A DNA stretch of 53,777 nt from NCBI GenBank assembly GCA_050946115.1, contig JBMNUF010000013.1, positions 1 to 53,777 of the forward strand. The letters are read 5' to 3'. Numbering within the stretch: the first letter of the stretch is position 1; each line of letters starts with the position of its first letter. Source of the DNA: CAYFRC01 sp050946115. Lineage in GTDB: Bacteria; Bacillota; Clostridia; Christensenellales; Aristaeellaceae. Below are positions 25,673 through 34,649 of this stretch, one piece after another. Both the position numbers and the translations under genes were made by a program. The notes beneath the pieces are model-generated. The model was not told the origin of the DNA and ran no database searches. It saw nothing but the letters and a program-made list of their open reading frames with translations.

Positions 25673-27274
25673 ATGAAGCGTATCCTGTCTCTGCTGCTGG
25701 TACTGTCCGTGCTGGTGAGCCTTGGCCTCGTCAACGCGGGCGCTGAAGGCAAGTTCGTGGATGGCAAGTTCACCGAACCCGTGACCATCACCGTTGAAGT
25801 CTACAACCGTTCCAACGATGGCGGCACCGATCCGACGAACAACAAGTTCACCGACTACATCAAGAAGGGCATGATCGAGAAGTACAACGTCATCGTTGAG
25901 TACGTGAGCGTTCCCCGCTGGACCGAGGTTGACGAGATCAACAACCTGCTGGCCGCCGGTACCGCGCCCGATGTGTGCGTGACCTACTCTTACCCCACCA
26001 TCCAGACCTACGCCAACATGGGCGGCGTGCTGGATATGGCCCCCTATATTGAGGAGCACAAGGACAAGCTTTCAAACCTATTCAACCTGCTGGGCGACTA
26101 CAATATCTACTACGATCTGGATCCCGAGACCGGCTCCCTATGGGCGATTGAAGCTATCTTGGCTGTCCGTGCCCGCATCAACCTGTTCGTTCGTGAGGAC
26201 TGGCTCGCCAAGCTGAACATGGAAGCCCCCACCACTACCGAAGAGTTCGAGCAGATGCTGATTGCCTTCAAGGACAACGCTGCGCTGCTGCTGGGCGCCG
26301 ACGCCGATCGCATGATTCCCTACACCACCTCCTACGACATCGGCTGGCGCAACGACCACCTGCTGACCTCCTTTGTGCCCGATGCTACGGCCGACGAAGA
26401 GCTCTACGTGAAGGGGTTTGATGATCGTCACCTGCTCTACCCCGGCTACAAGGAAGGTGTCCGTCTGCTGAACAAGTGGTACAACATGGACCTGCTCTGG
26501 AAGGACTTCGCTCTGTACGGCCCCGGCGATACCACCGAGGACAGCTACATGAAGGCCGGCTTCGTTGGCGCATTCATGCATAACTGGGATTATCCCTACC
26601 GTAATGGCGATGAGTCCATCATCGCAAACCTGAAGCGCAATGTGGGCGAAGATGCCAACTTCATCGCCATCGAGTGCTTCCAGAACGACGCAGGTGTGTA
26701 CCGTAAGTTCCTGGCCGACTCCGTTGACCGTAAGGTATTCTTCCCCTACACGAATGAAGAACCTTTGGCTTCCCTGCTGTACCTGGATTTCATCTCCTCT
26801 CCTGAGGTTGTGACTTACCTGCAGATCGGCGACGAGGGCATCAACCATGAGGTTGTCGAGAATGGCGCGAAGAAGACCATCGCTGCCATCGCTCCGGACA
26901 TCATGAACTCTGGCATGAACATCGACTACACCATCACCATCAACGGCCTAAACCTGTTTGATACCGAGCTGACCAACAACTCTCAGGCCCTGAACTATGC
27001 AGGCATCGATGCCGATGACGTTGTGCAGGCGCTGGCAGCTTCCACCAACGGCGGCCGTACCGTGGCGCACTTCAACGTGGGTACCATCTCTTCTGAAGAG
27101 GGCATTGGTTCTTCTCTGTCTGAGAAGCGCGACGCATTCCTGTGCAAAGCCATCGTTGGTCCTCCCGAGGACTTCGATGCGACCTACGACGCCGGTATGG
27201 CCGACTACCTGGCTTCCGGCGGTCAGAGCATCATCGACGAGCGCGCTGAGAGGATCGGCTACGAGCTAAAGTAA
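25673..27274 (+). CDS. Extracellular sugar-binding protein of the second lpl operon
   Basis: Large substrate-binding protein of 533 residues. The signal peptide is MKRILSLLLVLSVLVSLGLV followed by NAGAEG (cleavage near 22-24). As in the first importer there is no lipobox Cys. LAAGTAPDVCVTYS near residue 84 is the usual domain-hinge region of this family, and PTTTEEFEQMLIAFKDN near residue 185 is also typical. AAGGAGG lies 8-10 bases before the ATG. It shares little direct sequence with the protein at 2395-4047, so it likely binds a different glycan. Seven bases after its stop, a duplicated piece of pgm begins. Confidence 0.92.
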   Translation: MKRILSLLLVLSVLVSLGLVNAGAEGKFVDGKFTEPVTITVEVYNRSNDGGTDPTNNKFTDYIKKGMIEKYNVIVEYVSVPRWTEVDEINNLLAAGTAPDVCVTYSYPTIQTYANMGGVLDMAPYIEEHKDKLSNLFNLLGDYNIYYDLDPETGSLWAIEAILAVRARINLFVREDWLAKLNMEAPTTTEEFEQMLIAFKDNAALLLGADADRMIPYTTSYDIGWRNDHLLTSFVPDATADEELYVKGFDDRHLLYPGYKEGVRLLNKWYNMDLLWKDFALYGPGDTTEDSYMKAGFVGAFMHNWDYPYRNGDESIIANLKRNVGEDANFIAIECFQNDAGVYRKFLADSVDRKVFFPYTNEEPLASLLYLDFISSPEVVTYLQIGDEGINHEVVENGAKKTIAAIAPDIMNSGMNIDYTITINGLNLFDTELTNNSQALNYAGIDADDVVQALAASTNGGRTVAHFNVGTISSEEGIGSSLSEKRDAFLCKAIVGPPEDFDATYDAGMADYLASGGQSIIDERAERIGYELK

Positions 27275-27280
27275 TTCTTA

Positions 27281-27403
27281 ACGTGAACGCGAAGGGGAAG
27301 GACGCCGCCGAGCGCGACAGCCTCCTTTCCGCCATCGTGACCGACGCAAACCGCAGGATGGAGGTGCTGTTATGCTTCTGACTTTTCTCGGAACCGGCGC
27401 CGC
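27281..27403 (+). repeat. Direct repeat, right copy (pgm 3' end plus MBL 5' end)
   Basis: Right-hand partner of 22962-23084, 123 bases with six differences. The pgm-derived part (27281-27371) is a gene fragment with no function of its own; its original TAA stop reads TTA here. The MBL-derived part is the start of the intact gene at 27372. It begins only 7 bases after the binding-protein stop, marking the right boundary of the cassette. Confidence 0.92.
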
Positions 27404-28085
27404 CGATCACCTCCCCGACCAAAGCGGCGAGCGGCGCTTTACCTCGACCCTCGTCAACCGTTCGCTATTGCTCGATGTGGTCGGCGCGCCCGCGCAGCTT
27501 TCAGGCGTCGATATCGCGATCACGCACAGCCATCGCGACCATTACACGCCCGCAGATGCCGCGCGCTTTGCCCCGTGCCGCCTGTATGCGCACGAAAGCT
27601 GGGCGCAGGAAGTCGATATCGACGGCATCACCGCAATCCCCATGTGCGTCGGGCGCTGGTACGAGGCGGGGAATGTGCGCATCTTCCCTATTCCCGCAAA
27701 CCACGCGACCGAACGGCGCTACGAAGTCGCGCTCAATTACGCGATCGACGACGGGAATTGCCGCATCCTGTATCTGACGGACACCTCGTGGCCGCTCGTG
27801 AAAGCCACAAACCTCCTACACGGCATGGCGTTTGACGCGCTCGTCGCGGAGGCGACCGTCGGCAGCGCCTTCCCCCACGATCTGCGCATCCTTGGCGGAC
27901 ACATGACGCTCGAAATGGCGCTGCACCTTTCCGCCGTGCTGCGCCACAACGGAATGCTTCGGGAGGGCGCGCCCGTTTTCCTCACGCACCTCGCGCGGAC
28001 GCTGCATCCCCCGCAGGACATCCTGCAACGCTCGCTCCCGCAAAATGTCTTCGCCGCCTATGACGGCATGACGACGGAAATATAG
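27372..28085 (+). CDS. MBL-fold metallohydrolase
   Basis: A 237-residue cytoplasmic metallo-beta-lactamase-fold hydrolase, starting MLLTFLGTGAADH, with the metal motif THSHRDHY (around residue 52), further ligands in PANHAT and YLTDTSW, and a late His in LTHLARTLH. It belongs to the same general group as 20255-21076 but lacks that protein's N-terminal cysteine cluster. Substrate unknown; a phosphodiester or sugar lactone is possible given its former pairing with phosphoglucomutase. Its upstream bases are now a pgm fragment, so it may depend on transcription from the importer operon. A strong terminator follows. Confidence 0.85.
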   Translation: MLLTFLGTGAADHLPDQSGERRFTSTLVNRSLLLDVVGAPAQLSGVDIAITHSHRDHYTPADAARFAPCRLYAHESWAQEVDIDGITAIPMCVGRWYEAGNVRIFPIPANHATERRYEVALNYAIDDGNCRILYLTDTSWPLVKATNLLHGMAFDALVAEATVGSAFPHDLRILGGHMTLEMALHLSAVLRHNGMLREGAPVFLTHLARTLHPPQDILQRSLPQNVFAAYDGMTTEI

Positions 28086-28094
28086 TATGGTGAA

Positions 28095-28137
28095 AGCAGC
28101 CCATCCCCCACAGAAACGGAGGATGGGCTGCTTTTTG
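28095..28137 (+). terminator. Terminator after the MBL gene
   Basis: AGCAGCCCATCC (28095-28106) and GGATGGGCTGCT (28121-28132) are perfect 12-base arms followed by a T run. Confidence 0.92.
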
Positions 28138-28142
28138 TATGG

Positions 28143-28262
28143 CGGGCATGCCGTCAGTCTGCGGTGAAAAGTCTACAAGGGGCGCATTTGCCGACAAATC
28201 CCAACTTTTCACGGCATGTACGGTGGTGTGCGAGGGGCGGGAAAGCCTCCCCCATCCGATCA
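28143..28262 (+). mobile_element. Probable group II intron 3' remnant (domain V/VI-like)
   Basis: The stretch TGTACGGTGGTGTGCGAGG (28216-28234), followed by a short GC hairpin (GGGGCGG / CCTCCCC with a GAAA loop) and CATCCGATC, closely follows the end of bacterial group II introns. There, domain V closes with TACGGT and domain VI is a GC hairpin before a CTACTCGAT-like 3' end. Upstream, TGCGGTGAAAAGTC resembles the domain V 5' strand but is separated by an extra ~35 bases. The piece lies directly behind a terminator hairpin, the preferred insertion site of class C introns. No reverse transcriptase remains. Recognition is by eye. Confidence 0.45.
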
Positions 28263-28289
28263 TGCGCAGCCGACGCAAAAAGGAGAATT

Positions 28290-29648
28290 TTAACCGCCCG
28301 CAAAGGGCATGAAATATGGATTCCCTTCGGTAATCAAGGCGTTGATACGCTTCGTGCGGAAGTCGGGTACGCCATCGACCCCCTGTTCGTACGCAAATGT
28401 AATCACGGCACTTTTGCCCGGTCTGAGGGGCTTTTCGGGTACCCAGTCCGGCAGCTTCATGTAACAGTAGGAATAGTCATCCTTTAGGTCCAGCACCTCG
28501 CCGTATATATCTCCGATGCCGTATAGAGGAAACTTGGTCTTATTGGTCACAAAGACCTCTGCGTAGACCATTCCGTCCTTATAGCGAAGGGATTTATGGG
28601 AGATATACACCGCGGCCATTTTACCCGTTTTTGGTCTGTTGCGGACATAGACGTTGGGCACCACCTTGATTTTCTTGGTGAAGCGGTTTCCGTACAGAGT
28701 GAGCACGAGCTTTGCCGTCCCGACTTGGCGCCCCCGAAGCATGCTGCCGTCCATCTCAAGCACCGGCGACTTCTGATCCAGGCTATACGTTACAGGCAGG
28801 GACTGGCTATCGAGCGCCGAGGGCTTGACGGTGTACTCATAATGCTGGCATACGCCTTCGGACAGGGTGGAAGGCCCCTTGATGTTCAGCTTGAATTTTG
28901 TTTTGGAAACGGTCATCTTCACGTCATACCGACCGTAGCTGGGCATCAAGGTAAGGGGATTGTATCGTGGAGCAGGGACATACAGATAATAGACGCCGGG
29001 CATTACGGAAAATGTACGGGTGGTCCTGCGGCTTTTATTGAGCGACGGTTCCTTCGGCTCAATATATCCGGCAACGGAAGTTCCGTTGGAACCGGTCAGA
29101 AACATATTGAACCAGCAGTTGTGCAGCGTCACCGAGAACTTCAGCGTGCTGGACTTCTCCACCGTGATGCGGTAATAATCGGCATTCTTAATGGTACCTA
29201 ATCCCCGCACGGTACGCCCGGGCACGAGATCCGGCGCCGTTTGAATACTGTCATTGTCGGGCTCGCACTCATTGATTTGTGAAAGCGGGGTCACCTGAAC
29301 GACCGCCAGTTTCTGAACCCCGGTGATCGTATATGTAGTGTTAAGGTGTAGAATCGTCTCTCCGGGGTTGAGATAGACAATCTGATACCTGTAATTGCCC
29401 GTAGCATCTTTGGCGGGCATGCCCGAATACACGCCTTCATCAAATTTCAGCACGCCATAGACCTTGCATTTGATGGCCGTATAAGTGGGTACGCTGACCA
29501 AAAAGGTATCCTTGTTTTGAACGGCAATATACGTCCCGTCCATGGGAAGTGTGCGCGGCGCATCTTCGGCAAACGCGTACATCGGCGAGAGCGCGAGGGC
29601 ACACAGGATCAGCGCCCCTACAATAAACGCAGAAACAGTGCGTTTCAT
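28290..29648 (-). CDS. Secreted protein of unknown function
   Basis: A 452-residue exported protein with a signal peptide (MKRTVSAFIVGALILCALAL, cleavage after YAFA near 27). The middle (about 125-240) resembles a pre-peptidase C-terminal-like beta-sandwich: the NECEPDNDSIQTAPDLVPGR start followed by GTIKNADYYRITVEKSSTLK is the usual pattern. The next part (about 250-345) looks like an Ig-like domain and the last 100 residues form another beta-rich domain with VYAEVFVTNKTKF. No catalytic motif or wall anchor is visible. It probably binds or scaffolds something outside the cell. RBS GAGGAGGC precedes the ATG at 29648. It appears monocistronic. Confidence 0.8.
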   Translation of the reverse strand: MKRTVSAFIVGALILCALALSPMYAFAEDAPRTLPMDGTYIAVQNKDTFLVSVPTYTAIKCKVYGVLKFDEGVYSGMPAKDATGNYRYQIVYLNPGETILHLNTTYTITGVQKLAVVQVTPLSQINECEPDNDSIQTAPDLVPGRTVRGLGTIKNADYYRITVEKSSTLKFSVTLHNCWFNMFLTGSNGTSVAGYIEPKEPSLNKSRRTTRTFSVMPGVYYLYVPAPRYNPLTLMPSYGRYDVKMTVSKTKFKLNIKGPSTLSEGVCQHYEYTVKPSALDSQSLPVTYSLDQKSPVLEMDGSMLRGRQVGTAKLVLTLYGNRFTKKIKVVPNVYVRNRPKTGKMAAVYISHKSLRYKDGMVYAEVFVTNKTKFPLYGIGDIYGEVLDLKDDYSYCYMKLPDWVPEKPLRPGKSAVITFAYEQGVDGVPDFRTKRINALITEGNPYFMPFAGG

Positions 29649-29684
29649 TAGGATTATGCCTCCTCAAAATATAGTTACAATTAT

Positions 29685-29713
29685 AGTATACCATACTCGG
29701 ACAGCCGCTTCAA
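29685..29713 (-). promoter_or_regulatory. Promoter of the secreted-protein gene at 28290-29648
   Basis: On the minus strand TTGAAG (29713-29708), a 17-base spacer and TATACT (29690-29685) lie about 37 bases before the ATG. Confidence 0.65.
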
Positions 29714-29887
29714 CCGCAGAGACAGATGTTTTATCAAAAAAGTTACCATTCGCCCGCCAGAACATATAGATTTGGAACGAATCGCACGGTGACCGCTACC
29801 CTACCCAACCAATATAGGGCGGGTGGGCGGGCGTTCCCGTTGTTATCCTGCCAAAGGATGCGGCAGAAACGCGAACCCGTCAATCCC

Positions 29888-31627
29888 TCAGAGGCATTCC
29901 TCCAGCATCGCGAGCTTTTCCGCGTAGACTTCCATGGATTTGTCCCAAAATGCCCTGTCCGTGATGTCGATCCCGACGCGCAGTGCCGCCTCTTCGACGC
30001 TTCCGCTGCCGCTTGCCCGCAGCAATTCCTCGTACATGGGCAGGAAGCCCTTCCCCATCTCCCCGCGCTTCGCGAACACGCCCAGCGCGAAAAGCTGGCC
30101 GAACGCATAGGGGAAGTTGTAAAAGTGCAGCCCCGTCGAGTAGTAGTGCGACTTACACGCCCACATGAAGGGGTGCAGCCACTCGGGGTCCAGCCCGTCG
30201 CCGTAGGTCTCCTTTTGCGCCTTTTCCATGATCGCGCACAGTTCCTTGGGCGTGAGTGCATGATCCTTGCGCGTCTCGAATACCTCGTATTCGAACAGGA
30301 ACCGCGACATGATGTCCACGATCACCTGCGCGCCGTCCGAAAGCTGTGCCTCTAAAATCGCGATTCGCATATCCGTATCGCAATCCTTCAGAATCTGCGC
30401 GGCGAGCAGCGTTTCGTTAAAGGTGGACGCGGTCTCCGCGAGCTGCATCGGGCACTGTGTGAGCAGGATCGGCTCGTCCTTCATGCAGAAGTCGTGATAG
30501 GCGTGCCCCAGTTCGTGCGCCAGGGTCGATACCGCGGAATAGCTCCCGTCGAAATTCGTCAGGATGTAGCTGATGCCGAGCACATACGCGCCCGCGCAGA
30601 ACGCGCCGCCGGACTTGCCCTCCCTCGGATACATATCGATCCAGCGCTCGGAAAACGCGCGCTCGATCATCTGCCCCATCTTCGGGCTGAATGCGCCGAG
30701 CTCCCGAATCAGAAGCGCCTTCGCCTCCTCCGGCGAGTATTTCGCATCGATCTTGCCGACCGGAGCGAACAGGTCGCAGAATTTCAGCCCTCCGTCATAG
30801 CCCAGCATCTTTGCCTTGAGGCGGAAATACCTTCGGAACATCGGAAAGCTGTCCCTGAGCGCTGCAAGAAGCGCGTCCAGCGTCTTCCTCGACATGCGGC
30901 TCTCCGCGAGCGTCTTTTCGAGTACGCTTTCGTAGTGTTGCAATTTGATGAGCGTGAGCGCCTCCCCCTTGATGCCGTTGAGGCACGCCGCCATCGGCTG
31001 CATAACCTTGGGGTATGCCGCGAGTTCCGCCTTATAGGCGTCCTTCCGTGTCTTCGCGTCCGCGCTGTAGGCGAAGTTTCGCGCCGCCGAAAGCGGCATT
31101 TTTTCGCCGTTCACATCCACCATGAGCGTCGCGTCCAACTGGTCGCGCAGTTGCGACCACGCCGTGCCGCCCGTGAGCTGCATTTCGAGAATCCACGGCT
31201 CCAGTTCGGGGGCGATGCTGTGCGCCGCCCGCTCGCGGCACTCCATAAGAAACGCCCGGTGTTGAAGCAGATATTCGTCTTCGCCGATCAGCGCGTCCAA
31301 ATCCCGAATCTCTCCGAGCTTTCGCGCAAACGCGCTCGCGGCGCGCTTGAGCTTGTTTTCCTCCGGGAACAGCCTGTCGCAGGCTGCCTTTGCCTCCTCG
31401 TCGTCGGCATTTGCGGCGACGGAGAGCTGCGCGAACAAAAACGTTTTCGACAAAAGCTCCGTTGCGTCCGAAAACGCCCGCAAGAGCCGCTTCAGATGCC
31501 CGCTCGTTTCGTCAAACGCGCCCGCATCCGCCAAGAGCGCATCCAGCTTTTCCGAAACCGTTTTGCAATCTTCCAAAAAGCGCGCATCCCGAAAGGACGT
31601 GTATAATTTCGTCAGATCCCAGTTCAA
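29888..31627 (-). CDS. M3-family oligoendopeptidase
   Basis: Cytoplasmic zinc metallopeptidase that degrades short peptides, 579 residues, the usual length for PepF/M3 enzymes. The zinc motif is HELGHAYH (around residue 370), with the third ligand in ETASTFNE about 25 residues later. The FDGSYSAVSTLAHELGHAYH context is highly characteristic. The start is TTG at 31627, overlapping the upstream TGA (TTGA) with GAGGGGG just before it; it yields the standard MNWDLTKLY beginning, so a TTG start is well supported. Last gene of an operon with two ABC exporter subunits and an MFS transporter; it may process peptides linked to that export system. Confidence 0.93.
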   Translation of the reverse strand: MNWDLTKLYTSFRDARFLEDCKTVSEKLDALLADAGAFDETSGHLKRLLRAFSDATELLSKTFLFAQLSVAANADDEEAKAACDRLFPEENKLKRAASAFARKLGEIRDLDALIGEDEYLLQHRAFLMECRERAAHSIAPELEPWILEMQLTGGTAWSQLRDQLDATLMVDVNGEKMPLSAARNFAYSADAKTRKDAYKAELAAYPKVMQPMAACLNGIKGEALTLIKLQHYESVLEKTLAESRMSRKTLDALLAALRDSFPMFRRYFRLKAKMLGYDGGLKFCDLFAPVGKIDAKYSPEEAKALLIRELGAFSPKMGQMIERAFSERWIDMYPREGKSGGAFCAGAYVLGISYILTNFDGSYSAVSTLAHELGHAYHDFCMKDEPILLTQCPMQLAETASTFNETLLAAQILKDCDTDMRIAILEAQLSDGAQVIVDIMSRFLFEYEVFETRKDHALTPKELCAIMEKAQKETYGDGLDPEWLHPFMWACKSHYYSTGLHFYNFPYAFGQLFALGVFAKRGEMGKGFLPMYEELLRASGSGSVEEAALRVGIDITDRAFWDKSMEVYAEKLAMLEECL

Positions 31628-32853
31628 GCGGCATCCCCCTCATCCTTCATCTTCATTGTTCCGATCAAGAGAATCACCGGAAAAATCACGCCGAAAAGCA
31701 ACCCTGCCTTCAGGCTGATCTGGTCCATCGTCAGCCCAAGTTCTGCCGCCTTGTGCGCCGCGAACGGCATCCTCTCCACCGCGTCGGAAATCGCGCCCGC
31801 CATCCATGGTCCTAAGGAGCAGCCTGTATCCCCCATCATCGCGAGCAGCGCGAACATCGCCGTACCGCCCGTGGGAAAGAGCTTCGCCGTCCTACTGAGG
31901 GAGCCCGGCCACATGAGGCTGACCGAAAGCCCGCACAGCGCGCAGCCCGCAAGCGCCACAGCGGGCGATGCGGACAGCGCCGCCGTCAGATAGCAAACGA
32001 CGCACAAAACCGCGCACCCGATGAGGCATTTGCGCAGCGGAAGCCTGCTCCCCCAAATGCCGTACAGCATTCTGCCCAGTCCCATGAGCACGCCGAACAG
32101 GCACGGTCCCGCGAGGTCGCCGATCACCTTGGTGACGCGCAGCCCCTTTTCCGCAAAGAGGGAGCTCCACTGCGACATGGTCAGTTCGCTCGCACCTGCA
32201 CAGACCATAACGATCATCGCGGCGATGAATATATGGTTTTTGAGCATCCCGCCGAGGCACATCGTTTCCGCCTCGTGCGGCTGCTGCGGGAACGGCGCCT
32301 TCGTGTAGAGCACGGCGCTCGCAATCGGCACAAAAATCCATGCGAGCGGAATCAGCCGCCAGTTGTCGTGCCCGATCGCCTGCAAGAGCAGCGTCGTGCC
32401 CAATACGGTCGCGACCTGCCCCCAGCAGTAAAAGGAATGGAGCATGCTCATCGCCGCTGCCTTTTCGTCGCCCGGCATCGCCTCGACGATGGGGCTGACC
32501 AGTACTTCCGTGAGCCCGCCGCCGATCGCCGCCACCATGACGGACGCGGCGAGGCCGACATACGGATTCGGCAACACCTGCGGCAAGACGCACATGCCGA
32601 TAAAGCCGAGCGCGACAAACGATTGCCCCGCGATCATGCAAGTGCGATAGCCGATTTTATCCGCATAGCGGATCGACAGCAGGTCGACAACGAGCTGCGT
32701 GGCGAAGTTCAGCAAAATCAGCCGCCCCAGCATTTCAAAGGAAATGCCGAATTTCTCCTGAAACACGATAAACAACAGCGGCGGCAGGTTGTTCTGGATC
32801 GCCTGCGTGAAGATTGCGAGATAGCAGGCATTGCGCGTGGTTCTGTAGCTCAT
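31624..32853 (-). CDS. MFS transporter
   Basis: Major facilitator superfamily protein of 409 residues with twelve predicted membrane segments. The N-terminal half has FSIRYADKIGYRTC-like loop sequence between helices 2 and 3 (LLSIRYADKIGYRTCMIAGQ), the position of the MFS motif A. Substrate not predictable; topology resembles the sugar-transporter/FucP-like and multidrug groups. I chose the ATG at 32853 because it overlaps the upstream stop as ATGA and follows GGAGGA. It sits between an ABC exporter and a peptidase in one transcript. Confidence 0.88.
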   Translation of the reverse strand: MSYRTTRNACYLAIFTQAIQNNLPPLLFIVFQEKFGISFEMLGRLILLNFATQLVVDLLSIRYADKIGYRTCMIAGQSFVALGFIGMCVLPQVLPNPYVGLAASVMVAAIGGGLTEVLVSPIVEAMPGDEKAAAMSMLHSFYCWGQVATVLGTTLLLQAIGHDNWRLIPLAWIFVPIASAVLYTKAPFPQQPHEAETMCLGGMLKNHIFIAAMIVMVCAGASELTMSQWSSLFAEKGLRVTKVIGDLAGPCLFGVLMGLGRMLYGIWGSRLPLRKCLIGCAVLCVVCYLTAALSASPAVALAGCALCGLSVSLMWPGSLSRTAKLFPTGGTAMFALLAMMGDTGCSLGPWMAGAISDAVERMPFAAHKAAELGLTMDQISLKAGLLFGVIFPVILLIGTMKMKDEGDAA

Positions 32854-34649
32854 GTGTCCTCCTCCAACAGGAAACGGTACTGCGCATCGCACAGTGCCCT
32901 GTAATGTCCGCCCTCCAAATGGATCAGTTCGTCGTGGGTACCCGCTTCCGCGATGTGGCCGTCCTGAATGACCATGATGCGATCCGCGCTGCGGATGGTG
33001 GAGAGCCTGTGCGCGATGACAAAGCTCGTCCTGCCCTTAAGCAGCACTTCCAGCGCCTTTTGGATCATGAGTTCGATGCGCGTATCGACGGAGGACGTCG
33101 CCTCGTCCAAGATCAGAATCTTCGGGTCGTTCAGGAGCGCCCGCGCAAAGGAAATCAGCTGCTTTTCGCCGACGGACAGGCCCGAGCCGCGCTCGTTGAC
33201 CTCCGTCTGATAGCCCTTTGGCATCCGCGCGATGAATTCGTGCGCCTGCACCGCCTTCGCCGCCTCGATGACTTCCTCGTCCGTCGCATCCAGCCTGCCG
33301 TAGCGGATGTTGTCCATAATCGTGCCGGAGAAGATGAAGCTGTCCTGCATCATGACGCCCATCTGTTCGCGCAGCGAGCGCAGGTCGACATCCCTCACGT
33401 CGTACCCGTCTATCAAAACCGCGCCGCCCTGCACGTCGTAAAAGCGGCTCACGAGGTTCACGACCGTCGATTTGCCCGCGCCCGTGGGGCCGACGAGCGC
33501 GATGGTCTGCCCCGGCTGTACGGTAAAGGACACGTCCTTCAGGACGACCTTTTCCGCGTCGTAGGCGAAGGTGACGTTGTCAAATTCCACGCGCCCTTCG
33601 ATGGGCGGGAGGGGCTTTGCGCCATCCTTATTCTGAATGTCGCTCTTTGTATCCATGATCTCGAAAATGCGTTCCATGGATGCCGCAGCGGACAGGATGT
33701 TGTTATAGAAGTTCGAAAGCGTGTTGAGCGGCTCCCAAAACCTTCCGAGGTACCACAGGATGAGCAGAAGGTCCGCAAGCGTCAAAGGGTTGGTCGCGCT
33801 GCCCATAAAGCGGATGCCGAAATAGTACACGAGCACGGTTCCGACGGTCGACGTGATGTCGAGCGCGGGCCAGAACGCGCTGTTGATTTGGATCGCGCGC
33901 ATCCAGCTCGTTCGGATGTCGTCGCCCACATTTTCGAACGTGTCCGCGTTTTCCTCCTCGCGCACGAACGCCTCCGTGACGCGCATGCCCGAAAGGCTCT
34001 CGTGCAGATACCCGTTCATCGCGCTGCGCTTCATGCGAACGACCTGCCACCTCTTCCGCATTTCGCGCTTCACCTTAAACGCAAGAAACACGAGCACGGG
34101 CAGGATGCACATGGAGATGAGCGTCAGTTTCCAGTTGACCGCCAGCATGATAACCAGAAGGAACACCAGCGTAAGGCAGTCGACCAATACGTTCACGATG
34201 CCGTTTGTGAAAAGGTCGTTGAGCGAGTTCACGTCATTGATGACGCGCACCAAAATCTTGCCCGCGCTGCGCGTATCGAAAAACGAGAAGGAGAGGCTCT
34301 GGATGTGGCGGAACAGGTCCTCGCGCAAGGTTGCGAGCGCCTTTCTGCCCGCCGTGTCCATCAGGCGGATGCGCTTTCTCGTGCACAGCGCGTTGCATGC
34401 GGTCATCGCCACCATGCCGAATATGAAAAGCGCGATATATGTGCTAAGCTTTTGCTGCAGTTCGCTGATCGCACGGGAGAGAAAGAAGGTGTTTCCGAGG
34501 GAGCACAAGGTCGCGACAATCATCAGCGCGAACGCCGCAGCCACGTGCTTTACATAGGGCTTCATATAGCCGAGCAGGCGCACGAATTGCCCTCTGTTAA
34601 ACGGCCGTTCCAACGCCTCGTCGTCGATCTGCCTAAGACGCATAGCCAT
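32850..34649 (-). CDS. ABC exporter half-transporter (catalytic-site subunit)
   Basis: Membrane domain (about 1-330, six segments) plus ATPase domain (about 360-599), 599 residues. ATPase motifs: Walker A GPTGAGKST, Walker B ILILDEATSSVD with the catalytic Glu, H-loop IAHRLSTI. The signature is LSVGEK instead of LSGGQ. With the neighbour at 34649-36406 this forms a heterodimeric exporter of the BmrCD/LmrCD type: this protein supplies the intact Walker B and the partner the intact signature, giving one working and one degenerate ATP site. Such pumps export drugs, lipids or peptides. Start overlaps the partner's stop (TAATG). Confidence 0.94.
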   Translation of the reverse strand: MAMRLRQIDDEALERPFNRGQFVRLLGYMKPYVKHVAAAFALMIVATLCSLGNTFFLSRAISELQQKLSTYIALFIFGMVAMTACNALCTRKRIRLMDTAGRKALATLREDLFRHIQSLSFSFFDTRSAGKILVRVINDVNSLNDLFTNGIVNVLVDCLTLVFLLVIMLAVNWKLTLISMCILPVLVFLAFKVKREMRKRWQVVRMKRSAMNGYLHESLSGMRVTEAFVREEENADTFENVGDDIRTSWMRAIQINSAFWPALDITSTVGTVLVYYFGIRFMGSATNPLTLADLLLILWYLGRFWEPLNTLSNFYNNILSAAASMERIFEIMDTKSDIQNKDGAKPLPPIEGRVEFDNVTFAYDAEKVVLKDVSFTVQPGQTIALVGPTGAGKSTVVNLVSRFYDVQGGAVLIDGYDVRDVDLRSLREQMGVMMQDSFIFSGTIMDNIRYGRLDATDEEVIEAAKAVQAHEFIARMPKGYQTEVNERGSGLSVGEKQLISFARALLNDPKILILDEATSSVDTRIELMIQKALEVLLKGRTSFVIAHRLSTIRSADRIMVIQDGHIAEAGTHDELIHLEGGHYRALCDAQYRFLLEEDT

